Shown: in pieces, positions 1-12,128 of the stretch
Layout: each line of letters begins with the position of its first letter
How positions within the stretch are numbered: position 1 is the first letter of the stretch
Source: Lycium barbarum
Lineage: Eukaryota > Streptophyta > Magnoliopsida > Solanales > Solanaceae
DNA: 64,000 bases
Reading direction: 5' to 3'
Assembly: GCF_019175385.1 (NCBI RefSeq)
Contig: NC_083348.1
Span: 51,172,950-51,236,949, forward strand
Made by a program: the position numbers and the translations under genes
The notes under the pieces: generated by a model
Seen by the model: only the letters and a program-made list of their open reading frames with translations
Database searches by the model: none
Told to the model about the DNA's origin: nothing

Positions 1-54
1 TTTGAGAACGTCGTGAGGGTGAATATCACTTAATTTAAAAAAAAAAAAAAACAC

Positions 55-410
55 ATAGCGGAATTGTACATTTTCACTTGTCATTGGTCATAAGTCCTAT
101 GTATCAGAATTATCATATAATTTTATTTTTTGTTCATCAAGAAGTTATGTTTTAATGTAATATTGATAAATTTTATTGATTATTTGCTTATAGAGAGATA
201 AAATGAATAGTATGATAGTAATAGTGTTTTAAGAAACTGTGTTTTTTTCAGTGTTTGAAAGTTAAAATGTTAGAATTGTTTTGCATTTCATAATAGCTTT
301 TATTTCATTGTATTGTTTATACTTGTAAAATTATGTTATATATAATTACAAGTTATAAGCGGTGTATAATGGATTGCTTTGATCATTTTTTTGTGAGGAT
401 CAAGCGCGCT

Positions 411-457
<47 letters not shown>

Positions 458-638
458 TTCATTTATTTACAGTTTTCTTTTATTTTTTTATGTAATTTTA
501 CCTATTTAAAAATATTTATTGTAATTATATTATTTTAAGAAATACTAAAAATTAAATACCCATGGGGCTTACGCCTCGTCGAGGCGTATGTAAAACACCC
601 CGCCTTACGCTCCCGCCTTTTAAAACACTGATCGGGAT
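55..638 (-). mobile_element. Partial hAT-like non-autonomous element, second copy
   Basis: AT-rich sequence whose reverse complement aligns by eye with the complete element at 18019-18880. Matching landmarks are the segment around 60-110, the block at 205-280, and the right end gccttttaaaacactg at 623-638. The outer end corresponding to 18540-18880 is missing or lies left of the window. It carries a CA/TA microsatellite (409-458) that the other copy lacks. The terminal CACTG fits hAT superfamily ends. No transposase is visible, so it would need enzyme in trans. Confidence 0.65.
409..458. repeat. (CA)n(TA)n compound microsatellite
   Basis: A run of CA dinucleotides passes directly into a run of TA dinucleotides inside the partial hAT-like copy. 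Confidence 0.9.
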
Positions 639-639
639 A

Positions 640-786
640 TATATATATATGACGACGTTATGAACCTTTGGAGTTCTTTGCAAGTTTCCATATTGTTCTT
701 ACATTCAGTTTGACTATATCTAACAGGTACGTATACGAGTGTCCAGCTCGGGCACTAGTCATGGCCCACGGGGTTGGGTCGTGGCA
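640..786 (+). mobile_element. 3' end of an LTR element inserted in the chromovirus 5' LTR
   Basis: The segment ends with a cggggttgggtcgtgg-type tail very like the 3' end of the solo LTR at 45068-48201, then CA. Immediately after, at about 787, sequence begins that matches the middle of the chromovirus 3' LTR (from about 11966). The chromovirus 5' LTR therefore lacks roughly its first 770 bp here. An LTR element inserted in that LTR, with its remainder left of the window, is the simplest explanation. The 5' side and its target duplication cannot be seen. Confidence 0.5.
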
Positions 787-2397
787 TAAAAGGTTAGCTT
801 TCATGTCTATTTCATGTTATTAAACATGCTTGGTTGTTGAATAACTTGGGTGAAGGAAGAAAGTGGAAGATGAAGTCCAAATGTAGATTCCATGATATTT
901 TGAGTAGTAACTTAACTTGGGTTACCATTGGTAGAATATTATGAGTATAATCTCGATATGAAGGGTAATAACAATGACAAGAAAGTGTTGTATACAATTG
1001 GGCAAAGGGCTGGTGTGAAGTTGTTGATATAAGTTGAATGTGAGAATGAATTTTGTGACTTAATGGAATATGACTACTTGATTATGATATTGTGGATGTT
1101 ATTATAGTTGTTTGGGAGTTTTTCCATATGGTGGAAGTCGATGAAATAGGGGAAATGTTTCCCAATTTTCGTTTACTCATGAATTATTCTAGTTTGAACT
1201 TAAGAGTGTCTTTAAGACTTAACCTTGATATAAATCCTTTTAAATGTAGATTCCTCAAGCTTTGGCGGGGAACGTTAAGTAGTTAAGACGACATAAAGGT
1301 ATGTAAGGCTAACCCTTCTTCTTAAGGCATGTTCCCATTTGTCGTATACCTTTACAAGAATTCCATAATGTCTTCCATGATGACTTCATTCCTAGAACCA
1401 CTAAAGCTCATAGTTCTTGATATTCTCATGATACCATTGGTTCCATCCTATGATAGTTGATTCTCTAAGGAAAGATATAACAAAAGTGATGATGATGATG
1501 ATGATGATGTTGACGATACTTATGTATTCCTATATATATATATATATATCTATATATGGCTATTAAGTAACACCGAGCTTATATGGCCGGGTATGATATC
1601 TATTACGCGCGCACCACTACAGTTAGGTACGGATAACATGCCTTGGTAGGGCCAGGTATGTGTAACACCGAGCCTTGTTATGGTCGGGTATGTGAGACAC
1701 AGAGCCTCTATGTTCGGGTATGGTACTACTATATATGTAAGCGTATATAGTGGAAGGTTCCCATTAGAAAAAGGGTAAGTAAATACGATGAACATCGCTA
1801 GAGGTATAAATGGCTCTACCCTCCCATGACTCTGCTATCTTATGTTATCTTTCATGCTTCTATTATGATATTGATTATGCCTTACATACTCAGTACATTG
1901 TTTGTACTGACGTCTTTTTTGTTTATGGACGATGTGTCATGCCCGCATGTGGACAGGGAGATAGACTTGATCCTTAGGATGCTTATCCCGAGACTGCTTA
2001 GAGGAGCTTCATTTGATTCGGAGTTGTAGCTGTTGGTACTATTCTTTTGTGTATATACATATATGGGCATGGCGGGGCCCTGTCCCGTCTATATGATGCT
2101 ATATATTCTTCTTAGAGGCTCGTAGACAGTTGTGTATAGATAGATGTCTCCTAGCCTTGTCGGCTCGTATTTTGTATATCATTTTGTTAGCCTCGTCGGC
2201 TTGTGTATATGTATATGGGCACAATTAATGATGTTGATATAGAAGTGTTCTTGCTAGATAAGATTGGTATTATTGATACATAGGAATTACGGGTTAGCCA
2301 TGTGGCTCGCCTAGTCATAATTGTGGAAGTAGGATGGGAGGTGCCCGGGTGGGTTAGCTCCGGGTGTCCGTCATGGCCCTCCAATTGGGTCATGACA
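787..2397 (+). mobile_element. 5' LTR (5'-truncated) of Tekay/Del-like chromovirus
   Basis: Collinear by eye with the 3' LTR pieces 11966-12128 and 14574-15994. It ends in TGACA at 2397, a few bases before the primer-binding site. It contains a (GAT)n run near 1487-1509 and TA repeats near 1530. The first part present in the 3' LTR (11197-11965, including its palindrome cluster) is absent, consistent with interruption at 786. Short open frames here are not genes. Confidence 0.85.
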
Positions 2398-2401
2398 AAA
2401 T

Positions 2402-2413
2402 TGGTATCAGAGC
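2402..2413 (+). promoter_or_regulatory. tRNA-Met primer-binding site of the chromovirus
   Basis: tggtatcagagc, complementary to the 3' end of plant initiator tRNA-Met, lies 5 bases after the LTR end. This is the standard minus-strand priming site of Tekay/Del chromoviruses. Confidence 0.9.
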
Positions 2414-2604
2414 AGTTCCGTCCTAGGGTGTGTCTACGAGCCTTGTCCAGTAGAGTCTTGATTATGGGTGTGTTGCACGCCACACTTATAAATAGGGGGC
2501 TACGAGAATTTAGGAATGAATGACCTTCTTTCTTCATAGATCGTGCGATAGAGCCACGATATAAGGATTTCTGTTTCCTTAACCGCGTGTTATGTATTTC
2601 AGAA

Positions 2605-3963
2605 ATGCCTGTAAAGAGGAAAGCTACGTCAGCCCAAAAAGGCAAGACAGTGGCAGAAATGCAGGCTGAAAGAGTACCGCCAACGGATATAGAGGAAGGT
2701 GAGTCCCAGAATAAGGTTCCATGTCGGTCCTCACACTCAATACTTGCTTCAGAGGAGCATGAGGGAGCCTCAACCCCAGCTCCAGCACCCCCAGCTCCTC
2801 CACCAGAGGTTTCGGGCCAAGAGATGAAAGACGCCATTCAATTGTTGACTCAATTAGTTGCCGCGTAGGCCCAGCGGCAGGGTATGGATTATGGCGATAG
2901 GGTTGTGAGTGCTAGAGCCCGTGATTTCTTTAGCTTAAACCCTCCGAAATTCTTCGAGTCAAAGACAGATGAGGACCCTCAAAGCTTTATTGATGGAATG
3001 TTGAGGACACTTTGGTTAATGCATGCTTCAGACGTTGAATCGGTAGAGTTAGCATCACATAGATTACGTGATGTTGGGGTTCATTGGTATACGGTTTGGT
3101 TGTCTTCTAGGGGAGTCAATGCACCTCCCCCGGTATGGAAAGAATTTGTTGATGCTTTCCTTCGACATTACTTGCCCCCAGAGGTTCGACGAGCTAGAGC
3201 CGATAAGTTCTTGAATCTTAGGCAAGGAAGTAGGAGTGCCTTAGAGTATAGTCTCCGCTTCAATTCTTTGGCTAGGTATGCTCCGGCCATGGTAGCGGAT
3301 ATGGGTGACTGAGTGCATCGATTTGTGAGTGGCTTAGGGCTACATTTGATGGATAAGTGCTTGACTGCGTCCCCTCAGGACAATATGGATATTTCTCGCA
3401 TTCAAGCCCATGCCCAGAATTTGGAAGAAAGCCAACAATAGCAAAGAAGTGAGCGTGAGCATGACAGAGGTTATAGCAAGAGGGCTAGATCTTCAGGTCC
3501 GACTAGTGAGTTTAGAGGAGGGCAGAGACACCAGTTTTCTAGGCATTCAGGCCATTCTATGACTAGTGCTCCTCCACGGTTTACCGGCCAGAGATTTGAT
3601 AGATCCACCCACTCCGGGCCGAGTCAGAATTTTAGAGCTTCAGGTTCTCATTACAGAGGCGACTCGGCCTAGGCAAGGCCACCCTTGCCACGATGTTCTC
3701 AATGCGGGAAGTTACATTGGGGCCAGTTTCGATTAGGCTCAGATGTTTGCTATGCATGTGGTCGGCCATGCCATATCATGCGTGATTGCCCCTCGAGAGG
3801 TACTAGAGGTACAGTTCAGGCCACAAGGTCAGCAGCTGGGTCTTCGTCATCTATACGCCCTCCGGGGCAAGGTTCACAGACGCTAGTCAACCGTGGTAGA
3901 GGTAGAGGAGGAGCTCCCAGTTCTAGTAGTCCTCAGCACCGTATTTATGCATTGGCTGGGTGA
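2605..3963 (+). pseudogene. Chromovirus gag remnant (capsid and zinc knuckle)
   Basis: Gag forms the virus-like particle of the retrotransposon. The frame beginning at the ATG at 2605 can be followed to 3963 but is cut by stops at about 2866, 3310, 3439 and 3670. The capsid-like retrotrans_gag region is at about 2900-3310 (motifs NPPKF, WLSSRG, FVDAFLRHYLPPEVR). A Ser/Gly/Arg-rich linker follows, then a zinc-knuckle region CYACGRPCHIMRDC at about 3748-3790; the usual GH is PC, so the CCHC histidine spacing should be checked. Several stops sit where a CAG or CGA codon would be expected, which suggests deaminated methylcytosine. The same frame continues into pol, as in gag-pol fusion chromoviruses. 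It cannot encode a full Gag. Confidence 0.9.
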
Positions 3964-6053
3964 CAGTATCTTGAGTCCTCCCCCGATGTCGTCACAGGTA
4001 TATTATCGGTATTTTCTCTTGATGTATATGCATTGATAGATCTGGGCTCCACATTGTCATATGTTACTCCATATATTGCTGGTCGATTTGGGGTCAAACC
4101 GGAGTCAATCAAACCTTTCGAGGTATCGACACCCGTTGGTGATCCGGTAATAGCTAGTCGAGTATATAGAAATTATGTAGTTGTGATTTGTGATCATCAT
4201 ACTATGGTCAATTTACATGAGTTTAAAATAGTGGAATTCAATGTCATTATGGGCATGGAATGGTTAGCTTCTTGCTATGCTAATGTCGATTGTAGAAAAA
4301 AAATTGTTCGCTTCCAATTTCCGGGAGAACCAGTTTTGGAATGGGAGGGAAATACGGCATCTCCGAGAGGTAGGTTAATTTCCTATCTCAAGGCAAGGAA
4401 AATGATTGCTAAAGGTTGTATTTATCATTTAGTCCGGGTTCAAAATATAGAAGCCGAATCGCCAACTCTTCAGTATGTCCCCGTAGTGAACGAGTTTCCA
4501 GATGTATTCCCGGATGAGCTTCCAGGCCTTCCTCCAGAGCGGGAGATTGATTTTTCTATCAATGTGCTACAAGATACTAAACCCATATCTATTCCTCCTT
4601 ATAGAATAGCTCCCTCAGAGTTGAGAGAGTTGAAGGAACAATTGAAGGACTTGCTTGAGAAAGGCTTCATAAGGCCTAGTTCATCCCCGTAGGAAGCACC
4701 TGTGTTGTTTGTAAGAAAGAAAGATGGCTCCTTGCGAATGTGTATTTATTACAGGCAACTGAATAAGGTGACAATCAAGAACAAATATCTTCTTCCAGGG
4801 ATTGATGACTTATTTGATCAATTACAAGGTGCCAAATGGTTTTCAAAGATAGACTTGAGATCTGGGTATCATCAGGTGAGAGTTAAGGAAGAAGATATTC
4901 CCAAGACGGCCTTCAGTACAAGATATGGTCACTTCGAGTTCCGGGTAATGTCATTTGGGCTAACTAATGCACCGACAATATTCATGGATTTGATGAACAA
5001 TGTATTCAGGCCTTTTTTAGATTTATTTGTGATTATGTTCATTGACGATATCCTGGTATATTCTCGGTCCGAGGCAGAACATACAGATCATTTACGTACC
5101 GTTCTTAGAGTTCTTCAGACTCGAGAGTTATTTGCAAAATTTTCAAAGTGCGCATTTTGGTTGAATTCGGTGACCCTTTTGAGGCATATCATTTCAGCTG
5201 ATGGTATTCAAGTGGATACCCAAAAAATTGAGGCCGTGAAGACTTGGCCAAAGCCTACAACACCTACAGAGGTTCGTAGTTTTCTGTGCTTAGCAGGTTA
5301 TTACAAAAGGTTTGTAGAAGGATTTTCTTCTATTTTTGCACCATTGACAAGGCTAACTCGGAAATCAGCTAAATTTCAATGGACGGATGCTTGTGAACGT
5401 AGTTTTCAGGAGTTAAAGAATAGATTAACTTCTGCCCTAGTCCTGACACATCCAGAGGGATCGGAAGGCTATGTTTCTATTGTGATGCTTCAGGCGTTGG
5501 GTTAGGATGTGTGTTGATGCAGCATGGTAGGGTGATTGCTTATGCTTCAAGCCAGTTGCTAAAACATGAGAAAAATTATTCAAACCATGATCTTGAGTTA
5601 GGTGCGGTGATTCATGCATTGAAGATGTGGAGACATTATTTGTATGGTGTTCATGTGGATATTTATATAGATCATAAAAGCCTCCAGTATATTTTCAAGC
5701 AGAAAGAATTGAATTTACGACAACGACGATGGTTGGAGTTGTTGAAAGATTATGATGTTAACATTCTATATCATCCCGGGAAGGCGAACATTGTGGCTGA
5801 TGCTCTTAGCCGTAGATCTATGGGTAATTTATGTGATGTTCAGCCAGTGAAAAGAGAGTTAGCTCATGAGCTCTAGTAGTTAGCTAGCCTAGGAGTTTGG
5901 GTAATGGACTCGGGCGATAGGGGAGCTATTATTAGGAATTCAACTGTCTCGTCACTAGTAGTTGAAGTGAAAGAGCGCCAGTACGAGGATTCCATGCTAG
6001 TTGATTACAGAATTACCCTTCCTCAGAAGAAGAAGAAGAAGAAGAAGAAGAAG

Positions 6054-6084
<31 letters not shown>

Positions 6085-6233
6085 CATCCTTTGAGATTTC
6101 TAAAGATGGAGTTCTCCGATATCGAGGCAGGTTGTGTGTTCCCGATGTTGCAGGGTTACGTCATCAGATTTTGAAAGAAGTCGATTGTTCCCGTTATTCT
6201 GTTCACCCCAGACAATGAAAATGTATGACCTTA
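3964..6233 (+). pseudogene. Chromovirus pol remnant, part 1: protease, RT, RNase H, integrase N-terminus
   Basis: Pol matures Gag, copies the RNA and integrates the DNA. In order: aspartic protease at about 4000-4320, with DLG where D-S/T-G is expected, so the active site looks mutated. Reverse transcriptase runs about 4490-5250 with the YxDD-equivalent FIDDILVYS near 5037-5063 intact. RNase H runs about 5470-5830, ending in the usual [10 protein letters not shown]. The integrase zinc region starts at about 6090. Breaks are a stop at about 4690 (TAG where Trp TGG is expected), a 1-base frameshift near 5478 in the RNase H catalytic start, and two stops at about 5874-5879. A (AAG)n expansion lies just before the integrase. 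The solo LTR at 6234 separates it from the rest of integrase at 9763. Confidence 0.9.
6026..6083 (+). repeat. (AAG)n microsatellite inside pol
   Basis: About 19 AAG units, read in frame as a long lysine run, lie between RNase H and the integrase zinc-binding region. They are absent from family members I know, so this is likely expansion after insertion. Confidence 0.95.
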
Positions 6234-9200
6234 TGTTATATCCCGTATTTTTGAACGTCATATTATTAACTGAGGTGGGGCCCACACGTCAATATTTTTT
6301 TTGGGACACGTGACAAGTTATATGAATCGCATGTGTAAAGTAAAACACAACTTGTGAAGGGCCTTGGGGCCAAATCAAAGTGGAAGCCCTCCAAACGAAT
6401 TTTTTAAGAAAACGTTTTCGGACGACCTGACTTGGAGGGGCAAAAACGGCATTATAAGTCTGGAATTTGGGAAAACTCCCAGAATTAAAAGTTGTAGATA
6501 ATTGAAATAGCTTTCCAACGGTAGGTCGTGGGCCTATAGGTGACATCGGGATAAGGAGATATGAACATTTTAAGGCGGAAAGGTCAAGCTGGGCAGTGAA
6601 ATGGGCCCAACCCGATTCCAATCCGGGTCAGGCCCATTTCCTTGTTATTTAAGGGAGGTTTCAGCCTCCTCCTCCACATTTTCAGATCAGAAAAGATCCA
6701 GAAAATTCTATAGAGAGAGAGGGAGGAAAGACTTAGAGAGATAAATAAAGTTTGATCAAAATCTGAGCCCCGAATCCCGAAGCCCATGAAGAGAAAAGTG
6801 TTCTACGTCGCGTTGCCTTCGATTTGAGCTAAAAATCAACTAAAAATAAGAGGGTGGACGTGGTAGCTGTGCACTTAAGGTATGATTAAGGCTCTTTTTC
6901 ATTGCCAACAAGTTTATTTAAAGTTTCAACGGAATAGAACGGGAAAATAGCGATATAAATTCGTCCGTTGGCATTGAAATTGATTGTAGAAGATTATGTC
7001 ATTTTAATATGATTTTATGATATTATGGAAATGAAGTTGTTAAGATGTGAATTATGATTATGGTTGATGAAATTGGAAGGTGGAAATATGTTATGAATAT
7101 GTATGTTGAAGATTTGAAGTTTTGGATGGATTATGGTTTGGTGGAAAATTTGTATATTTTGTATATCATGTGAATATTGTATAGAAATGATATGAAATAC
7201 TTCCAAATCACATTGTAATGGTCTTGATTAATGATGAATATGGAAATGTTGATACTAGTTTGGGTTTGTGAAGTTGAAGTGGAAGTTGTTGGACCATGTG
7301 GAAAACAAGGCTAGTTATGCCATACTATGTGTTTTGTAATGCTTGTTGTTGTTAGTGATGTTGTTGTTGGGTTGCTGTGTTGATATATTAAGCCGAGCTA
7401 AGTCTCGGGGATGTCATATATATAGGGGAAATGCTGCCGAAATTTCGGTAGGCAATTATGTGATTAAGCTTAGATTCTCGAAAAGCTTGAAATTGACAAT
7501 TGGTAAACATGACCATTTGTAGATTCTGGACGAAATTGGAATTGAAGCCAAGCGAGCGTAAGGCGCAATCGAGGTATGTAAAGTCTTCCCCTTTGTTCTT
7601 TGGCATGTCCTAGATGTACTAGGTCAAGATCGGAGCCTCGGGGGCGATTCTGCTCATAGAAACTCGAGATTGATTTTTGATACTATTCATTCAATTCAAT
7701 TGAATTTCAAAAGGTGCTTTTGTTGAAAAAAAGTGGTTAAACCTCCATAACTTTCACAAATGTAATCCAATCACTCCGAAACTTTCCTGGATGACTCCGT
7801 AGAGTCTAATGGGCGTGATTCATGTCCGCCACCCCGACTTGACCCGAGGTGGGCCCGTTACCCCCGGCGCCCCTCCTATGGTTTTGTTTGTCTCACTTCG
7901 GTGCGACAAGTCTAGGGACTTATGGCTATTGTCCCGACTACTAAACAGGAGATATTTTATCTATCCTGAGACGGATTTTAATTATTATTGAACCAACTGC
8001 GGGGACAGAAACCCTGATATGTGATGTATGGCCTTAGCCAATGTACTCTTGTCCGGAGTTCGCAGGTAACTCCTGGTTATTATGCTGTTTACTATACGAT
8101 AGGTGTTATGACCATCTTCATGAGCGTTATAAAATGTTTTTGACATCTAAAATGTTTTGAAAACCTTACCCTGATAATTTGGATAAACTACTTATCTTCT
8201 GTATTTTCTGATATACGATTTTGGCATACCTGAATCTTGTGTGATGCATGATCCTGGCACGTGTGATTTATGTTTTGGAAGTAGTGATTTGGTATCCTGT
8301 ATGGTTGTTTTCTGTTTCACCGAGTCCCGGGCCGGTTATGTGAATATGCGCATATGTAATATTAGCCGCTGGACCCTCGACCGCGGCGTGTCCGACATTG
8401 ACAGCTGGACCCTTGACCGCGTCATGCCGGACGTGTGGCATTGACTGCTGGACCCTTGACCGCGTCTGCCGCACTTGTGATTGTGCCTGACATAGACCGC
8501 TGGACCCTTGACCGCGGTATGTCAAATGTGTGATTGTGACCGCTGGACCCTCGACCACGGTATGTGTGATTGTAACCGCTGGACTTTTGGTCGCGGTATG
8601 TGTGATTATAACCGCTGGACCCTTGGCCGCGGTACGTGTGATAGTGACCGCTGGGTACTTGGCCGCGGTATGCGTGGTAGCGACCGCTGGACTTATGGCC
8701 GCGGAAATTGTGCGTTGATTCCTTTATATGTGTGAAATAAAAATGTTTTTCAAAAGAAAGTAAAGCATTTTGACATTCTAACTGTCGTATTTGCCTGCTG
8801 GAACCTCTTGGGTATGACTTGTGCACTAGAGGCGACCCTGTGGCGACCTGGTTATTCGTGCACACCCCAGTGCACTGTCCATTGCGCCCCTCACTAAAGG
8901 GCCGAAACCTGAGGTAAATATATACTACCTGTGCTTGTGTAAGTTTATGATTCTGCATGCATGGTTCTGCCTGTTACATTTCTGGACAGCGGATTCGGAG
9001 AATGATTCTGTTGGTGTTGCTTCTGCATGATTGAGCCGGACTATGCTTCAGTCGGCTATAGTTCTACACCCCTAGCTTCGGTTGCGGGTATGTCAGTCGC
9101 ACTCTGTGCCCCGATCCGCACGATGATCCTGCCAGTTAGGCTTTGTACCTCTGTTTCATATCACGATTCAGACGGCTACACCCCGTGCTTATGATATATA

Positions 9201-9757
9201 TCGTGGTCCTGGCCACACACTCTGTATTTCCGTTTCGGACTCGGATCCGATACTACCTGTTCTATTTCTATACTTCTGGCTCGGTTTTGCTTATATTGTT
9301 ATATTTCCGCTTTACATACTCGGTACATTTCCGTACTGACCCCCTGTTCTTCGGGGGCTGCGTTTCATGCCGCGCAGGTACTCCCAGTTGAGTTGTGGAC
9401 AGATGGAAGATGTTCCAGTGCAGATGGCAAGCTCCATTTGTTCCCGGAGTGCTGCCGAGTCAGATTCTGTATGTTATGCTTTTGGGATCTTATTAGAGAC
9501 TTTGCAGACAGTGTCGTGGGTATTGGTTGTCGGTCTGTGTACGTAATGAATTTTGTATGATCACAAATTTGTTCGGCTTGAAAGCCACGAGAAAGAATAT
9601 TTCTGAAAGAAAAGTTTTGCTATGTACTTTATTATTTGTTTTAAAGAAGAAAAAAAAGAGTTGACGTGATTTTATGTGCAGCGAGAGTCTGAGGGTTCGC
9701 TCGGCCCTAAGTAAGGGTCGGGTGCCCATCACACCCCAGCGAGGTCGGGGTGTGACA
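6234..9757 (+). mobile_element. Solo LTR, family A copy 1, inserted in chromovirus integrase
   Basis: Begins TGTTATATCCCG and ends GTGTGACA, and is flanked by the 5-bp duplication cctta at 6229-6233 and 9758-9762. Removing it rejoins the integrase reading sense. There is no internal gag-pol region, so this is a solo LTR of 3524 bp. It shares blocks with two other copies: 45068-48201 (ccgagctaagtctcggggatg type sequence near 7390) and, inverted, 51748-54533 (the block at 6500-6660, including ggtcaagctgggcagtg). A minisatellite sits at 8363-8706. Open frames inside, including the 178-codon one on the minus strand, follow the minisatellite and are not credible genes. Confidence 0.93.
8363..8706 (+). 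repeat. Minisatellite, about 36-bp unit, 9 units
   Basis: About nine imperfect units built on gctggacccttgaccgcgg. The later units are a regular 36 bp and the earlier ones 35-52 bp. Each unit begins ccgc and contains gcgg about 21 bases later, so it is partly self-complementary. It lies within the family A solo LTR. Confidence 0.92.
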
Positions 9758-9762
9758 CCTTA

Positions 9763-11002
9763 AATATATATTTATTGGTGGAATGGAATGAAGAGAGACA
9801 TAGCGGAATTCATGGCCCAATGTCCTAATTGTCAGCAAGTGAAAATTGAGCATCAAAACCCTGGTGGATTATTGCAAGCTATGGAAATTCCAACTTGGAA
9901 ATGGGAAGTGATTAATATGGACTTCATTGCAGGCTTACCTCGCTCTAAGCATAAGTATGATTCTATATGGGTAATTGTGGATAGACTTACGAAGTCAGCT
10001 TATTTCTTACCAGTCAGAACTACTTATATAGCTGAAGATTATGCAAAGCTTTATGTCAAAGAATTAGTACGACTTCATGGTGTTCCAGTATCTATTATTT
10101 TCGATAGAGGGACTTAGTTTATAGCCAATTCCTGGAAGTCTTTTCAAGAAGGTTTGGGGACTCAGGTGAGTCTTAGCACAGCATTTCATCCACAGACTGA
10201 TGGGCATGCTGAGCGTACCATCCAGACTCTTGAGGATATGTTACGGGCATGTGTTTTGGATTGTGGAGGTAGTTGGGATGATCACTTACCGCTTACTGAA
10301 TTTGCTTATAACAACAGTTATCATTCTAGCATCCAAATGGCCCCGTATGAGGCTTTATATGGGCGCAAGTACAGATCGCCAACTGGGTGGTTCGAAGTAG
10401 GAGAAACTAAACTGATAGGGATGGACTTGGTCTAGCAAGCTAAGGAAAAGTTCAAGCTTATACGGGGTCGATTATTAACAGCTCAGAGCCGGCAGAAATC
10501 CTATGCAGCTAATCGTCGACGGGACTTAGAGTTCCAAGTGAAATATTGGGTATTCTTGAAGGTGTCGCCAATGAAGGGCATCATGAGATTTGGCAAAAAG
10601 GGAAAGCTTAGTCCCCGATACATTGGACCTTATGATATTGTACGCAAGGTAGGCCAAGTGGCTTATGAATTAGATCTACCTCCAGATTTGGAGTCAGTCC
10701 ATCCGGTTTTCCATGTATCGATGCTTCGCAAGTGCATCGAAGACCCTTCCAAAATTGTACTAGTAGATGATGTCCAAGTCACCAGGCAATTATCCTATGA
10801 AGAAGTTCCCATTGCCATTCTAGATAGGCAAGTACGAAGACTCAGAACCAAAGATGTAGCTTCAGTAAAAGTCTTATGGAGAAATAATAATAGAGAGGAA
10901 ATGACCTGGGAAGCGGAAGAAGACATGAAGTTCAGGTACCCACATTTATTTCCACCTCCAAAGGAGACTCAGGCAGAGACGTCATTGCCCTCAGGTATGT
11001 AA
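9763..11002 (+). pseudogene. Chromovirus pol remnant, part 2: integrase core and chromodomain-like tail
   Basis: Integrase inserts the element DNA; the chromodomain-like end is known to influence target choice in this clade. It continues from part 1 after the solo LTR: CPNCQQVK completes the HHCC zinc site near 9820, and the catalytic core shows MDFIAGLP (about 9918), the FDRGT region (about 10100) and the STAFHPQTDGHAERT block (about 10175). The GPY/F-type region (SPRYIGPYDIVRKVG) is near 10608, and the tail WRNNNREEMTWEAEEDMKFRYPHLF near 10876-10950 looks like a degenerate chromodomain. Stops at about 10115 and 10432 stand where CAG Gln is expected. The last open part ends at 11002, about 195 bp before the 3' LTR. 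Confidence 0.9.
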
Positions 11003-11196
11003 TGCTTTCCTTGATGCTTTCTTGGTCGTGTGTGGCCATGGTTGTTGATGTTGTTGTTGTAAGCCCTGTGAGGTGATATATTTTGGGTTGCTATCACAGG
11101 ATGGTAGTGTCATATTACAGGGGAAACTCTAGCGAAATTTTATAGAATCCCCAAGAGTCTAACATTCGAGGACGAATGTTTCTAAGGGGGGAAGAA
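11003..11196 (+). promoter_or_regulatory. Spacer with polypurine tract before the 3' LTR
   Basis: Untranslated tail of the chromovirus. The plus-strand primer aaggggggaagaa at 11184-11196 directly abuts the LTR start TGTTACATC at 11197, preceded by the family-typical attcgaggacgaatgtt. Confidence 0.85.
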
Positions 11197-11555
11197 TGTT
11201 ACATCTCTGAGATTTCGGATTGTAGCATTGTGAGTGGACTATCATGAGTTTTAGGTGAACATGAAGTACCTATGAGATTAAGGAGATTAATTTATAGCTT
11301 TAAGAGCGTACCACAAGATTTTGAAGTCATATGAATCAGTGGAACTAAGTTCGTCAAAGAAAGTGAAATGGAAGTCATGTTTGAGAAGGTTTCGTAACAA
11401 TTGAGCTAATATTTACTTAGCAATGTCTTGAGGAAGGGCTATAGGGCCCCTTAGATGGTTAATTAAGTGTTTTATAAGTGTCAATAAAGTTCCATAAGGA
11501 TTGGAGGTTGATCGAATCGATGAGAGAAAGTTTCGGAAATATTTGGATTGTACGA

Positions 11556-11700
11556 CCACTTATACGAACCGTATAAGCTATACAGCCCGTATAAATGGTC
11601 CGTATAACCATTCCAGAGATAGGTGAAACCATGGTGGGATTATACGGTCCATTTATACGGACCGTATAAGTTATACGGACCACATAAATGGCCGTATAAT
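11556..11700 (+). repeat. Cluster of TATACGG/CCGTATA palindromes in the LTR
   Basis: Repeated ttatacggtccgtataa-type short palindromes and half-sites, intact and diverged, just upstream of the putative TATA box. These could pair in RNA or DNA or bind a dimeric factor. The function is not known from sequence. Confidence 0.85.
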
Positions 11701-12128
11701 CGGGTCGGGTCAGTTTTTTCTCTTTTTATATATGGACGACCCTTGTTTCTATTTTTAATTTCGCACTTCTCTCAAACTCTTAAAACCTCTAGAACCTTCT
11801 CTCAAGAATATTCCACTCAAACTCAAGATAAATCAAAGATCAAATAGCAAGAATCAAGCTATTCAAGTTTTGGGAGACTCATTAGGGTTTGTAGGATTCA
11901 AGAATTCCTTGGATGTTGAAGCTAGGGTTTCATGCAAGTTGATAACTTGATCCAAAGCTCATTCCTATGAGATAAAAGGTTAGTTTTCATGTCTATTTCA
12001 TGTTATTAAACATGCTTGGTTGTTGAATAACTTGAGTGAGGGAAGAAAGTGGAAGATTAAGTCCAAATGTAGATTCCATGATATTTTGAGTAGTAACTAA
12101 ACTTGGGTTATCATTGTTAGAATGTTAT

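Noticed and set aside
1092..2070. Several 60-80 codon frames near the left end
   Set aside because: They lie in the chromovirus 5' LTR and are not preserved in the matching 3' LTR.
8363..8706. Regular short repeats resembling a CRISPR array
   Set aside because: Units are contiguous and degenerate without unique spacers, inside a plant LTR.
8422..8958. 178-codon minus-strand open frame with YRGQGSSG repeats
   Set aside because: It is the translation of the LTR minisatellite; frames on both strands are open because the unit is a multiple of three and GC-rich.
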